Source of the DNA: Evansella sp. LMS18 | GTDB lineage: Bacteria; Bacillota; Bacilli; Bacillales; Salisediminibacteriaceae | DNA length: 64,000 bases | NCBI RefSeq assembly: GCF_024362785.1 | Contig: NZ_CP093301.1 | Location: 3,906,001-3,970,000 of the forward strand | Direction of reading: 5' to 3' | In this document: positions 16,488 through 25,800 of the stretch, piece after piece | How positions within the stretch are numbered: position 1 is the first letter of the stretch | How the letters are laid out: every line of letters starts with the position of its first letter | The notes under the pieces: generated by a model | Seen by the model: only the letters and a program-made list of their open reading frames with translations | Databases searched by the model: none | What the model was told of the DNA's origin: nothing | Made by a program: the position numbers and the translations under genes

Positions 16488-16712
16488 AAAAGACATTCTT
16501 CTCTTTTTGGTGAAATGGTGGTTAGCACCCTCATTTCCATAAAGTGAACCTTCAATCAGTGGGGGTTTTATTCCTCCCCCACTGATTGTTAGTTGAACCA
16601 ATCGGGATGTTAGCGTCCGTTATCTCCCGCCTAAACCTATTCGTTTCACACCAGTTTGGAGGCGGGAGTTTTACGGACGGTTACATCGGGATAAAACAGA
16701 AGAATGTCTTTT
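16488..16712 (+). terminator. murR terminator split by an inserted element
   Basis: AAAAGACATTCTTCT (16488-16502) is the exact 15-base complement of AGAAGAATGTCTTTT (16698-16712), which is followed by GTTTTAG. The arms are now 195 bases apart, with the TTTATCCC element (16542-16695) and a small hairpin near 16511-16540 in the loop. The likeliest reading is that the element inserted into the loop of the original terminator. Confidence 0.6.
16542..16695 (-). mobile_element. TTTATCCC...GGTTCACTTT element, full copy in reverse orientation
   Basis: Read on the minus strand, this 154-bp copy begins TTTATCCCGATGTAACCGTC and ends in a perfect hairpin arm pair CAATCAGTGGGGG/CCCCCACTGATTG, then AAGGTTCACTT. 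An inner stem AACTCCCGCC...GGCGGGAG is also complete here. It shares both ends and most of the interior with 7801-7957. No protein is encoded. See the split terminator that flanks it. Confidence 0.65.
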
Positions 16713-17147
16713 GTTTTAGTGACCTTTCTTCATAAAGAGTTAAAAATAACGCAGACGAAGTAATATAAATGTGACTTTTCTGCATTGTTTTGCTAATATT
16801 CCGAAATTATTAGTTAGGCAGGTAAAAAGTATCATATGGAATACTTCAGCAGTGATAAGCTATGATGCGAGAAAAGAGGCTAATCACTTAATTGTGTTCA
16901 AAAAACAGTGTCCCACCGACTAAGTCTATGGAAGTGTTTTCCCTGTAATACTAAATTATTTTTTATGTTATAGTGTTTTAGTGGTATAGACAACTATACA
17001 AAATTTTATGTAAGTTATTATTAGGTTTTATAACATAGTTTACTAGTCATCTGTTTTGCAAAACCTCTTTCGTTCAGTTTTTTTAGGCGAATAAATTTGA
17101 AGGGAGGCCAGCTTTTCATTCAACCAAAAACAAAAGGAGGAATTTTT
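16713..17147. other. Leader region of nagZ
   Basis: About 430 bases without a gene, AT-rich. The only feature I can support is the NagR/DasR-like operator at 16980-16995. Promoter-like A+T tracts (TTATGTTATAGTG near 16964) lie directly before it. An AGGGAGG at 17100 is followed by no longer reading frame than nagZ itself. Confidence 0.5.
16980..16995. promoter_or_regulatory. NagR/DasR-type operator (dre-like) upstream of nagZ
   Basis: AGTGGTATAGACAACT matches the dre consensus AGTGGTCTAGACCACT at 14 of 16 positions and lies in a wider dyad GTATAG-ACAA-CTATAC (16984-16999). GntR-family NagR proteins bind such sites and are released by GlcNAc-6-phosphate. No nagR gene is in the window. Confidence 0.55.
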
Positions 17148-19271
17148 GTGAAAAGGCTACATAAGACGCTGATGGCAGCTATGCTCGCTTCCTTACTGAC
17201 AGTTTCTCAGCTATTTACAGGTGCGGCACTCAGTTATGCTGAAGCTGCTGAAGCAGAAGGCGTTAAAGACCTGGTGATTTTACAGAATGTACCGGAGGCA
17301 GTAATCGAGGTGGAGGAAGATCGGATTGATTTGAAAGCGCTTAATATTTATCATGAAGGGCATTTCACCAGCATCCAGGAGGGCCTGGGATGGCACTCTT
17401 CGAATACGAATGTAGCACAAGTTGATGAAGACGGAACTGTTACATTTACCGGACAGCCAGGAAGAACCTTTGTTTCCGTAACGAATGGGACTCATACTGA
17501 CAAGATTGCGCTGGATTATAAACCTGCGCGAGATGGAAGAAATACAAAAGGGCAGCCCGAACGTGTGCCGACTGTAGTAAAACAGCAGGGTGAAAAATAC
17601 GATATTATTGGACATGCGATAGATAATATGACTATCGAAGAAAAGATCGGCCAGATGCTTATGCCTGATTTCCGTAACTGGAATGGCAGTAATGTAACAG
17701 AAATGCTGCCTGAAATAGAGCAGCTTGTTAAAGACTATCATCTCGGGGGAGTAATTTTATTCAGGGAAAACGTAGTGACAACTGAGCAGACAGCCAAGTT
17801 AGTTTCCCAGTACCAGGATGCTGCTGAAAAATTTGGGCTCCTGCTTACCATTGACCAGGAGGGCGGAATCGTGACACGTCTTCAGTCTGGTACGGACATG
17901 CCTGGGAACATGGCGCTTGGCGCTACCCGGTCAGCGGAAATTACTTATGATGTAGGTCATGCAATCGGTGAGGAGCTTGCTTCATTGGGAATTAATATGA
18001 ACCTTGCTCCTGTGCTTGATGTAAATAATAATCCTGACAATCCGGTAATTGGGGTAAGGTCTTTCAGTGAAGATCCTGAACTTGTAGGCGAACTGGGAGT
18101 GGCTTATACTAATGGACTGCAGGATACAGGTGTAGCTGCAACAGCTAAGCACTTTCCGGGGCACGGGGACACAGATGTAGACTCTCACTTAGGCCTTCCA
18201 GAGGTGCCGCATGATAAAGAAAGACTTCTGGAAGTAGAGTTATATCCGTTCCAGCAGGCAATGGATGCTGGAATTGACGCGATTATGACAGCCCATGTCA
18301 CTTTCCCGCAAATCGACGGTACCAAAGCAATTTCACGGAAAACCGGTCAGGAAATTGCTTTACCGGCAACTCTTTCTTATACAGTGCTCACTGAGTTAAT
18401 GAGAGATGAAATGGAATATGAAGGTGTCATTATTACTGATGCTATGAATATGCAGGCCATCAGCGACCATTTCGGTCCAGTTGATGCAGCTATCCGAACA
18501 GTACAAGCTGGATCTGATATTGTTCTGATGCCAGTAGGCCTTCAGTCTGTGGCGGAAGGGCTGTACAACGCGGTAGACGAAGGGGAAATTACGGAAGAGC
18601 GGGTGGAAGCTTCTGTAAAACGAATTCTCACTCTAAAAATTGAGCGTGGTATTTTTAAAGAAGAAAGCCCGCAGCCTCTTGATGAAAAAATCGCGAATGC
18701 TGTCCAGGTAGTAGGTTCCGAGGAACACAGGCAGGTAGAGAAGGAAGCTTCTGAAAGATCTATTACTCTGGTTAAAAACGATAATGTTTTGCCATTAGAA
18801 GCTGGTGAAGATGAGAATATTGTTGTTATAGGCGGCAGCTATTATGCATCCTTGCTGAGTGCCATCAGAGAGTATCATCAGGATGCTGCAGGGATTAACG
18901 CCTCCTCAACTGGTCATATTAGTTCAGCTCAGTGGGACCAGATTAGAAATGCAGATAAAGTTATCGTTGGAACAACTACAGCAACGGTGGCTGCAAGATC
19001 TGCTTCCAACGCACAAATGGTTATGGTTCAGAACATAATCTCAGAAACAGAAGCACCGGTCATTGCAGTGGGAATCCGTAACCCGTATGACATTATGGCA
19101 TATCCGAATGTAGATGCCTATATCGCCCAGTACGGCTTCAGGCCATCCAGCTTTGCTGCAACAGCAGCGACGATTTTTGGTGAGAATGCACCAACAGGGC
19201 AGCTCCCGATCACAATTCCTGATTTTAACGGGAATATTCTTTACGAGTTTGGACATGGTTTAACGTATTAA
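17148..19271 (+). CDS. nagZ: Exported beta-N-acetylglucosaminidase NagZ (GH3)
   Basis: This 707-residue protein starts at GTG 17148 with AAGGAGG upstream; an in-frame TTG at 17097 is less likely. The signal peptide ends near SYAEA (about residue 33). A roughly 90-residue Ig-like (Big) domain comes first, then the GH3 TIM barrel from about 165, with KHFPGHGDTDVDSH near 335 (the acid/base dyad of bacterial NagZ) and the nucleophile Asp in ITDAMNM near 431, and a C-terminal GH3 domain. As in B. subtilis it should remove terminal GlcNAc from wall fragments outside the cell. The extra Ig-like domain is not in B. subtilis NagZ as I know it. A NagR-like site precedes it and a terminator follows. Confidence 0.92.
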   Translation: MKRLHKTLMAAMLASLLTVSQLFTGAALSYAEAAEAEGVKDLVILQNVPEAVIEVEEDRIDLKALNIYHEGHFTSIQEGLGWHSSNTNVAQVDEDGTVTFTGQPGRTFVSVTNGTHTDKIALDYKPARDGRNTKGQPERVPTVVKQQGEKYDIIGHAIDNMTIEEKIGQMLMPDFRNWNGSNVTEMLPEIEQLVKDYHLGGVILFRENVVTTEQTAKLVSQYQDAAEKFGLLLTIDQEGGIVTRLQSGTDMPGNMALGATRSAEITYDVGHAIGEELASLGINMNLAPVLDVNNNPDNPVIGVRSFSEDPELVGELGVAYTNGLQDTGVAATAKHFPGHGDTDVDSHLGLPEVPHDKERLLEVELYPFQQAMDAGIDAIMTAHVTFPQIDGTKAISRKTGQEIALPATLSYTVLTELMRDEMEYEGVIITDAMNMQAISDHFGPVDAAIRTVQAGSDIVLMPVGLQSVAEGLYNAVDEGEITEERVEASVKRILTLKIERGIFKEESPQPLDEKIANAVQVVGSEEHRQVEKEASERSITLVKNDNVLPLEAGEDENIVVIGGSYYASLLSAIREYHQDAAGINASSTGHISSAQWDQIRNADKVIVGTTTATVAARSASNAQMVMVQNIISETEAPVIAVGIRNPYDIMAYPNVDAYIAQYGFRPSSFAATAATIFGENAPTGQLPITIPDFNGNILYEFGHGLTY

Positions 19272-19294
19272 ATAATAGCTAAAAAATCTTATTG

Positions 19295-19325
19295 GACCCT
19301 CCTGAAGTTTCAGGAGGGTCTTTGC
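19295..19325 (+). terminator. Terminator after nagZ
   Basis: GACCCTCCTGAA pairs with TTCAGGAGGGTC around GT, followed by TTTGCTT. Confidence 0.88.
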
Positions 19326-19673
19326 TTGTTTGATATAAAGGTGAAGATGGTTGAAAAAACAGTGATGGCATGAAAACACAAATGCAAATTAAAATATTAT
19401 GAAAATTTAGATAAATTTACTAGACCATAAGTAATAAAAAATAGCAGAAATTTTTGAAAACATAACTTAACTCCCATATAAATATATTGGTTCACTATGT
19501 ATAGTTGTATTGAGGTCTAGTCCACTTTGGCATTTTTAAGTATTTGAGTTTGCTGTAAGTATTTTTTTAACTTTTCCATCTGCCGGGAGGTGAAATACAA
19601 AACCAAGTGTGTTAAGGCACAGTGGGCTAATCTTATCTGTGAAACTAAAATAATGATCGGGGTGGATTATCAA
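19326..19673. other. Leader region of namZ
   Basis: About 350 AT-rich bases without a gene. It contains the second NagR/DasR-like operator (19511-19526) and a weaker half-site, TACTAGACCATAAGT, near 19419. A frame from GTG 19590 is in phase with namZ, but I prefer the ATG at 19674. Confidence 0.5.
19511..19526. promoter_or_regulatory. Second NagR/DasR-type operator (dre-like) upstream of namZ
   Basis: TGAGGTCTAGTCCACT matches the dre consensus AGTGGTCTAGACCACT at 13 of 16 positions, including the central GGTCTAG. It lies about 160 bases before namZ, in a position comparable to the site before nagZ. Confidence 0.5.
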
Positions 19674-20942
19674 ATGAAAAGTAAGCGCTTTCTTGTTGTG
19701 TTTTTAACAATCGTTTTACTTATCTCTACTTACACCGTTGCCTTAGGCCAGGGGATCGGCAATGGAAGCACGCAGGGGCAGGGAAATAAAGAAGGTCATA
19801 AGAAACAATTTAAACTTGGTATTGAAATGCTCCTGGAAGAACAGTTTGATGTTATTGAAGGGAAAAACGTGGGTCTTATTACGAACCCGACTGGGGTAGA
19901 CCGTAACCTGAACAGCATTGTGGACCTGCTTCATAATGACGACCGGGTTAATCTTACAGCTCTTTACGGTCCTGAGCACGGTGTACGGGGGGACGCACAG
20001 GCAGGAGCTTATGTGCCATTTTATATTGATGAGGTAACTGACCTTCCTGTGTACAGCTTATACGGGCAGACAAGAAAGCCAACACCGGAAATGCTTGAAG
20101 ATGTGGATGTGCTGCTTTTTGATATCCAGGATGTAGGAACACGCTTCTACACTTATATTTACACAATGGCATACGCTATGGAAGCCGCCCAGGAAAATGA
20201 TATTGAATTTGTTGTGCTGGACAGGCCAAACCCATTAGGGGGACTTGATGTTGAAGGACCGGTGTTAGACCCGCAATACAGTTCATTTGTAGGTCTTTAT
20301 CCGATCCCGCTCCGCCACGGTATGACTGTAGGGGAGCTTGCGCTTTACTTTAATGAGGAGTTTGAAATTGGTGCAGATCTTACAGTTGTGGAAATGAAAA
20401 GATGGAACCGCTCCTTTAAATATGATGATCTTCCATTAGAATGGGTGCTTCCTTCACCAAACATGCCTACTCTGGAAACTGCATTAGTATACCCTGGTGC
20501 TGCTCTCATTGAAGGTACCACAAATGTCTCTGAGGGACGAGGAACTACAAAGCCTTTTGAACTGGTAGGAGCACCTTTTATAAACAGCACTGAACTGGCT
20601 GCAGAATTGAATGCTATAGGTCTGGATGGAGTTACCTTCCGGGCAGCGTCATTCACACCGACATTCTCAAAAAATGCAAACACGCTAAGCCATGGTGTAC
20701 AGATTCATGTGACAGACCCTGATAATTTTAACAGTGTGGAAATGGGTCTCCACTTGGTAAAGACAATTCACGACCTTTATCCGGAAGATATTATTTTCAG
20801 ATCTTTCTTTGACAACCTGATCGGCAACGGAGAAGTTCGCCAGCAGATCCTTGATGGCTATTCTGTAGCACAGATTATGGCGGGATGGGAAGAAGATCTG
20901 GAAGAGTTCATGACAAAGCGCGAAAACTATCTGCTGTATTAA
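19674..20942 (+). CDS. namZ: Exported exo-beta-N-acetylmuramidase NamZ (GH171, DUF1343)
   Basis: The 422-residue product starts with a signal peptide (MKSKRFLVVFLTIVLLI...) and then matches the YbbC/NamZ family. Marks are GIEMLLEEQFDVIEGKNVGL, LYGPEHGVRGDAQAG near residue 99, DIQDVGTRFYTYIYT, VLDRPNPLGG and NVSEGRGTTKPFE near 286. The glutamates in GPEHG and SEGRG are the proposed catalytic pair. NamZ releases MurNAc from non-reducing ends, working in turn with NagZ. GGGGTGG precedes the chosen ATG. It lies between nagZ and the AmiE-like gene, the same gene company as in B. subtilis. Confidence 0.93.
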   Translation: MKSKRFLVVFLTIVLLISTYTVALGQGIGNGSTQGQGNKEGHKKQFKLGIEMLLEEQFDVIEGKNVGLITNPTGVDRNLNSIVDLLHNDDRVNLTALYGPEHGVRGDAQAGAYVPFYIDEVTDLPVYSLYGQTRKPTPEMLEDVDVLLFDIQDVGTRFYTYIYTMAYAMEAAQENDIEFVVLDRPNPLGGLDVEGPVLDPQYSSFVGLYPIPLRHGMTVGELALYFNEEFEIGADLTVVEMKRWNRSFKYDDLPLEWVLPSPNMPTLETALVYPGAALIEGTTNVSEGRGTTKPFELVGAPFINSTELAAELNAIGLDGVTFRAASFTPTFSKNANTLSHGVQIHVTDPDNFNSVEMGLHLVKTIHDLYPEDIIFRSFFDNLIGNGEVRQQILDGYSVAQIMAGWEEDLEEFMTKRENYLLY

Positions 20943-20952
20943 GTAAGAGCAA

Positions 20953-20987
20953 GAACCGCCTTCCAGTAATCTGGCGGGCGGTTTCCT
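20953..20987 (+). terminator. Terminator after namZ
   Basis: GAACCGCC...CCAG and CTGG...GGCGGTTTC form a stem with a small internal loop, followed by CCT rather than a long T run, so termination may be partial. Confidence 0.55.
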
Positions 20988-21087
20988 GCTGTTGGAGACT
21001 TATCTTATAATTATTCCTTTCAAAATTCAGGAACAGTGAGTTTACAAGATTAGTAATTTAAGAGCTGAGGTTCATAAAGGAGGAAAT

Positions 21088-22794
21088 ATGAAAAAAATAA
21101 CTTTGTCCACACTGGCTGTAATATTAGGTTCATCACTCATGGTTCCGGGAGCAACGTTTGCCGGACCAGACGGAGAGCAGAGTTTTCAACCCACTTTGGA
21201 GGAGCAAGGGGATAAAAACTCATACGCAAAAGCCCACCCTGTTTTTTCCTGGGATTCTCCCGGTAAATTCTCTCCAGTGCTTCATCCTGGTTCTGTACGG
21301 GGAGCCGGGATGAGGCAGGAACCGCTCAATAGTATTGACCAGGCAATGGAAGGAATGATTCAAAATAATGTTACCCCTGGAGCAGTAACTTTTGTAGCTC
21401 GCAGAGGGCATATTGTACAGCATGAAGCATACGGGCATGCAACCTTGTATAGTGACAACTCCGGTTCAGTGATGGACGACCCTGTTCCGATGGAGAAGGA
21501 CACTATATTTGATATGGCTTCAATAAGCAAAATGTTTACTACTACAGCTGCTATGCAGCTCTACGAACAAAATTATTTTGACCTCGATGATCCTGTGTCA
21601 GACTACATCCCTGAATTCGCACAAAACGGGAAAGAAAATGTGACCATCAGCCAGCTGATGAACCATACATCCGGGTTCGCAGCATGGATACCGCTATACA
21701 GCTACGGAGAAACGAGAGAGGAAAGGATTCAGTATGTTAACGAGTACGGACTCCAGTCTCAGCCGGGAGCAGCACACAGATACAGTGATTTGAACATGAT
21801 CGCCCTTGCAACGTTAATTGAAACCCTCACAGGACAGCGGCTTGATGAATACGTGTATGAAAATATTACCGAACCCCTTGGTATGACAGATACGATGTAT
21901 AATCCCCCGGAATCCCTGAAACCTCGAATTGCAGCAGCGGAATACCAGTCGTTTCCTGCAAGAGGAATGGTCTGGGGAGAAGTACATGACGAAAATGCCT
22001 GGGCCCTTGATGGAGTAGCTGGACATGCTGGTATTTTCTCAACTGCAGGAGACCTGGCTGTATTCTCCCATATGTTCCTGAATGATGGCCGGTACGGCGG
22101 AAAACAAATCCTTGAGCCTGAAACTGTGGAAATAATGACCACAAACCAGACGGCAGAATTTCCAGGTGCCAACCGTGCGTTAGGCTGGCAGCTGGCACAG
22201 GGTTTTTATATGGACGCACTCTCGGAAGGAACAACTTTTGGACATACAGGCTTTACTGGGACCTCTCTTGTTATTAATAAAAATAATGGAACGATTGCGA
22301 TATTACTGACAAACCGGGTCCATCCTTCCCGATCCAACCCGTCCACTAATCCTGGCAGGCAGGATTTTGCCCGTGCTGTTGCAGACGCTATTCCGGTAGC
22401 TGTTCCTGGGAAAGAAGCGGCCTGGTTCTCAGGATATGGAAACAACCTGAATCGGTCGCTGTCAACGGAAGTAGAGTTGAATGGACCTGCTGTTCTTTCA
22501 TATGATACCTGGTACCGCACAGAAGCTGGCTATGACAGGGGCTATGTGGAAGTTTCTCCTGATGGGGAGAACTGGACATCTGCAGGTGCAGTGGCGGACG
22601 GAAGCAGCGGTACTTGGCTGGAAAAAGAAGTTATTATTCCTGAAGACACTAGTTTTGTAAGGTTCCGCTACAGTACTGACGGCGGAGTGAACGGCAGAGG
22701 CTGGTATCTTCATAATATTAAGCTTACACACTCTGAAGGTAAGGTGGAAGTACCTGAATTTTCAGGTGAGGGGTGGAGCAAGAGGAGTTATTAG
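21088..22794 (+). CDS. amiE: Exported serine beta-lactamase-fold hydrolase, AmiE-like (muropeptide amidase candidate)
   Basis: The protein has 568 residues, a signal peptide (cleavage near ATFAGP) and a class-C-like hydrolase domain. Motifs are SISK near 144 (nucleophile Ser and Lys), YSDLN near 231 (YxN) and HTG near 384. In B. subtilis the neighbour of nagZ/namZ is AmiE (YbbE), which splits MurNAc from its stem peptide; the same order and fold suggest that role here. It is longer than a bare catalytic domain: about 110 C-terminal residues (VLSYDTWYRTEAGYDRGYVE...) form a beta-sandwich-like module such as those that bind carbohydrate. An esterase or D-aminopeptidase activity is the alternative. 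Confidence 0.8.
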   Translation: MKKITLSTLAVILGSSLMVPGATFAGPDGEQSFQPTLEEQGDKNSYAKAHPVFSWDSPGKFSPVLHPGSVRGAGMRQEPLNSIDQAMEGMIQNNVTPGAVTFVARRGHIVQHEAYGHATLYSDNSGSVMDDPVPMEKDTIFDMASISKMFTTTAAMQLYEQNYFDLDDPVSDYIPEFAQNGKENVTISQLMNHTSGFAAWIPLYSYGETREERIQYVNEYGLQSQPGAAHRYSDLNMIALATLIETLTGQRLDEYVYENITEPLGMTDTMYNPPESLKPRIAAAEYQSFPARGMVWGEVHDENAWALDGVAGHAGIFSTAGDLAVFSHMFLNDGRYGGKQILEPETVEIMTTNQTAEFPGANRALGWQLAQGFYMDALSEGTTFGHTGFTGTSLVINKNNGTIAILLTNRVHPSRSNPSTNPGRQDFARAVADAIPVAVPGKEAAWFSGYGNNLNRSLSTEVELNGPAVLSYDTWYRTEAGYDRGYVEVSPDGENWTSAGAVADGSSGTWLEKEVIIPEDTSFVRFRYSTDGGVNGRGWYLHNIKLTHSEGKVEVPEFSGEGWSKRSY

Positions 22795-22821
22795 AATCTA
22801 TTAAATAATTCTTCTAAAGGC

Positions 22822-22857
22822 AGATCCGGCTGGAAAATGCAGAGCCGGATCTTTTTC
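22822..22857 (+). terminator. Terminator after the AmiE-like gene
   Basis: AGATCCGGC (22822-22830) pairs with GCCGGATCT (22843-22851) and is followed by TTTTCC. Confidence 0.85.
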
Positions 22858-22889
22858 CTACCTGCGTAATAAAATTAGGAGGTATTAAA

Positions 22890-25800
22890 ATGACAGGATA
22901 CAATAGCAAACGGATACTTTATGTCTTATTTGCTGTGCTGATTTTTCTTAGCGGTATACCGGCGTCTTCTGTGCAGACGATGGCGGCAGATACTCCATTA
23001 TCACTTGGCGAAATCATTGACGAATGGACAAGCCCTGTAGCACCGGGAGTCCTTCAGAGCACCCTGGAAGTGGAAAGTGAGGCAGGGAAGCAGCACCTCC
23101 ATATTCTTGATATAGAAGGTGGAAAGGAACACCTTTCTTTTGAAACCGGCCTTTCAAACGGCAAGGTGCTGGGGATGCAGAAAACTACTGAACAGGCTCA
23201 GTCAGTCAGCAGAGGCGGACACCGGGTTATCGGGGCCATTAACGGTGATTTTTATAATACATCCAATGGATTGCCAATTCATTTAATGATTCACAAAGGT
23301 GAAATTTATACGAGTCCGGTAAACCGGACCGCAATAGGCTTTAAAGAGAACGGGGAAGCAGTGATAGGCGTTCCACAGCTGGCAATGTCAATAAAGATAA
23401 ATGGTGAATACGAAGATGTTCCCGGCCAGTTTACTCTTAATAAGGGCCGTGGAGCAAATGATCTTGTATTGTATTCTGAAACATTCAGCGACAGTACAAA
23501 AACGAGTGATGAGGGGACGGAAGTAATTGTCAGGATTGACGAAGGAGAGATCCGTTCAGGAAATAAAATAGCAGGAACAGTGGTAAGCGTTGAAGAAAAT
23601 ACAGGTAATTCAGCGCTTGAGGAAGGATATATCATTTTGTCAGCAAGGGGAAATTCGGAAGCATTAATAACATCCTTGTCTGATAATGATCAATTGGAAA
23701 TCTCTTTTACTTTATCTGATGAATGGGGAGAAGTGCAGGAAGCGGTAGGAGGAAATCATCTTCTTGTTGATCAAGGAGAAGTAACTTCAGAAGCAGCTGG
23801 TGCAGGAAATGCGGTTGCACCGAGAACAGCCGCAGGTATCAGAGCTGACGGATCTGTCTTTTTTGCAGTTGTTGACGGAAGAAATCCAGGATACAGCGAA
23901 GGAGTAACAATAAAAGAAACAGCTCAGTTAATGAAAGAATATGGAGCTGAAAAGGCAGTGAATCTTGACGGCGGTGGATCCTCCACTATGCTTGCAAGGC
24001 AGCCTGGTGAAACGGAAGCAGATATTGTTAATGTCCCATCAGACGGGGTGGAACGGGAAGTTGCTAATTCTCTGCTGCTTGTGAGTAATGCCGAGGAAGG
24101 GCCGCTCAGCCAGCTGGCAGTTCTTCCACAGCAGCTGAGGATACTTTCAGGAAGCAGCTACAGCTTTACTGTAAAAGGGATGGATGAATTTCATAATCCA
24201 GCGGAAATAGAAGAGGAACCAGACTGGTCAGTTGAAAACCTCTCAGGCTCAATAACCGACGATGGAATTTTTACAGCCGGATCTGAAGCAGGCAGGGGAA
24301 GGGTTCATGCTTCAGCAGGAGAGGCATCAGGCATTTCAGCCATTGAAGTAGTGAATGAGCTGACAGACCTTGCTTTTCCTCAGTCAGAAATAACAGTGGA
24401 TCCTGCAGACACAATAGAACTTGAAGTATCTGCTTATAAAGACAGACAAAAGGTATACGCTGATAATGAACAATTCACCTGGAACGTGGACGGTGATATT
24501 GGAACAATTGACAATGATGGAGTTTTTACTGCTGCTGACAGGACAGGGAGCGGAACTATAACTGTTAGCTATGGATCAGTCGAGGCTTCTGTAAAGGTTG
24601 AAGTTGGAAAAGAACCAGTGATCCTGGAAGACTTTGAAAATGGAATTGACCACTGGTACGTTCACGGAGCCCGGTATACATCAATAGATATGAGCCTTGC
24701 CACAGCTCCGGAGGATCCTGTCAGGTTTGGAAATCACGCGATGCGCCTTGATTATGATTTTACCGGCCAGCAGGGAACTTCGGGAGTGTACGCTTCCCCG
24801 TATGAGCGGATCGAAGTGGAAGGGTATCCTGAAAGAATCGGCATGTGGGTATATGGTGACGGCAATAACCAATGGCTCAGAGCACAAATGCGGGACGGGG
24901 ACAATAACTGGTTTCCTGTAAACTTCACAGAAAACCATCCAGACGGGGTTACCTGGGAAGGCTGGAAATATGTCGAAGCTGATGTGCCAAAAGGGCGCCC
25001 TACCCCGCTGGAAATGGAAATACCAGTGCGGTATATGGCAACGTATGACGACAATAAAACTGCGGGCACTCTTTATATTGATCAAATCAGGGCAGTGTAC
25101 GGTGAAACAAATGAAGATTTAATAAACCCTTCGCTAACAGATATGAAACCGGAGGGCGGCAGCATTGTTAATACAAATACTCCCGAGATAAGCATAGTGG
25201 CAAGCGACGAAGAAGGAGGATCCGGAATTGATTCGGATTCTGTCGAGCTCTTAATAAATGGTGAGGCGGTGAATGCTTCGTTTGACGAAAGTACAGGGGA
25301 GATCAGCTACACCCCTGAAGAGTCCATAGCTGATGGTTACAATGTCGTTTATGCGGCAGTAAAAGACCTTTCCGGAAATCCTGCGTTTGCTGAGTGGTCT
25401 TTCCATGTAGAATCAGGAGGCCCTCAATACCGCTTTTCAGGACCTGAAGAAATATACGCGGGACTGGAATTTACCGTGGAACTTACAATTGATGAGCCTT
25501 CACAGCTTCAGGGAATGAATGCAGAATTAACATTCGATCCGGATATTGTCCAGGTAGTCGATGGGGACCCGGATCGTGAAGGCGTACAGGTTCTTATTGG
25601 GGAAAAGTTCGGGGATGAACAAATAATAACTAATGAAGCAGATAATGAAAATGGCCGTATATTCCTTGCTTTTGATAATTTAATGGAATTAGGGAATTTG
25701 GATATTCAAGAAACTGCTGCAGAAATTACTTTTTCAGTTAACAGAGAGGCTGCAGGTGATTTTGCACTAAATTTTGTTTATGGAGAATTGGCGTACAGTG

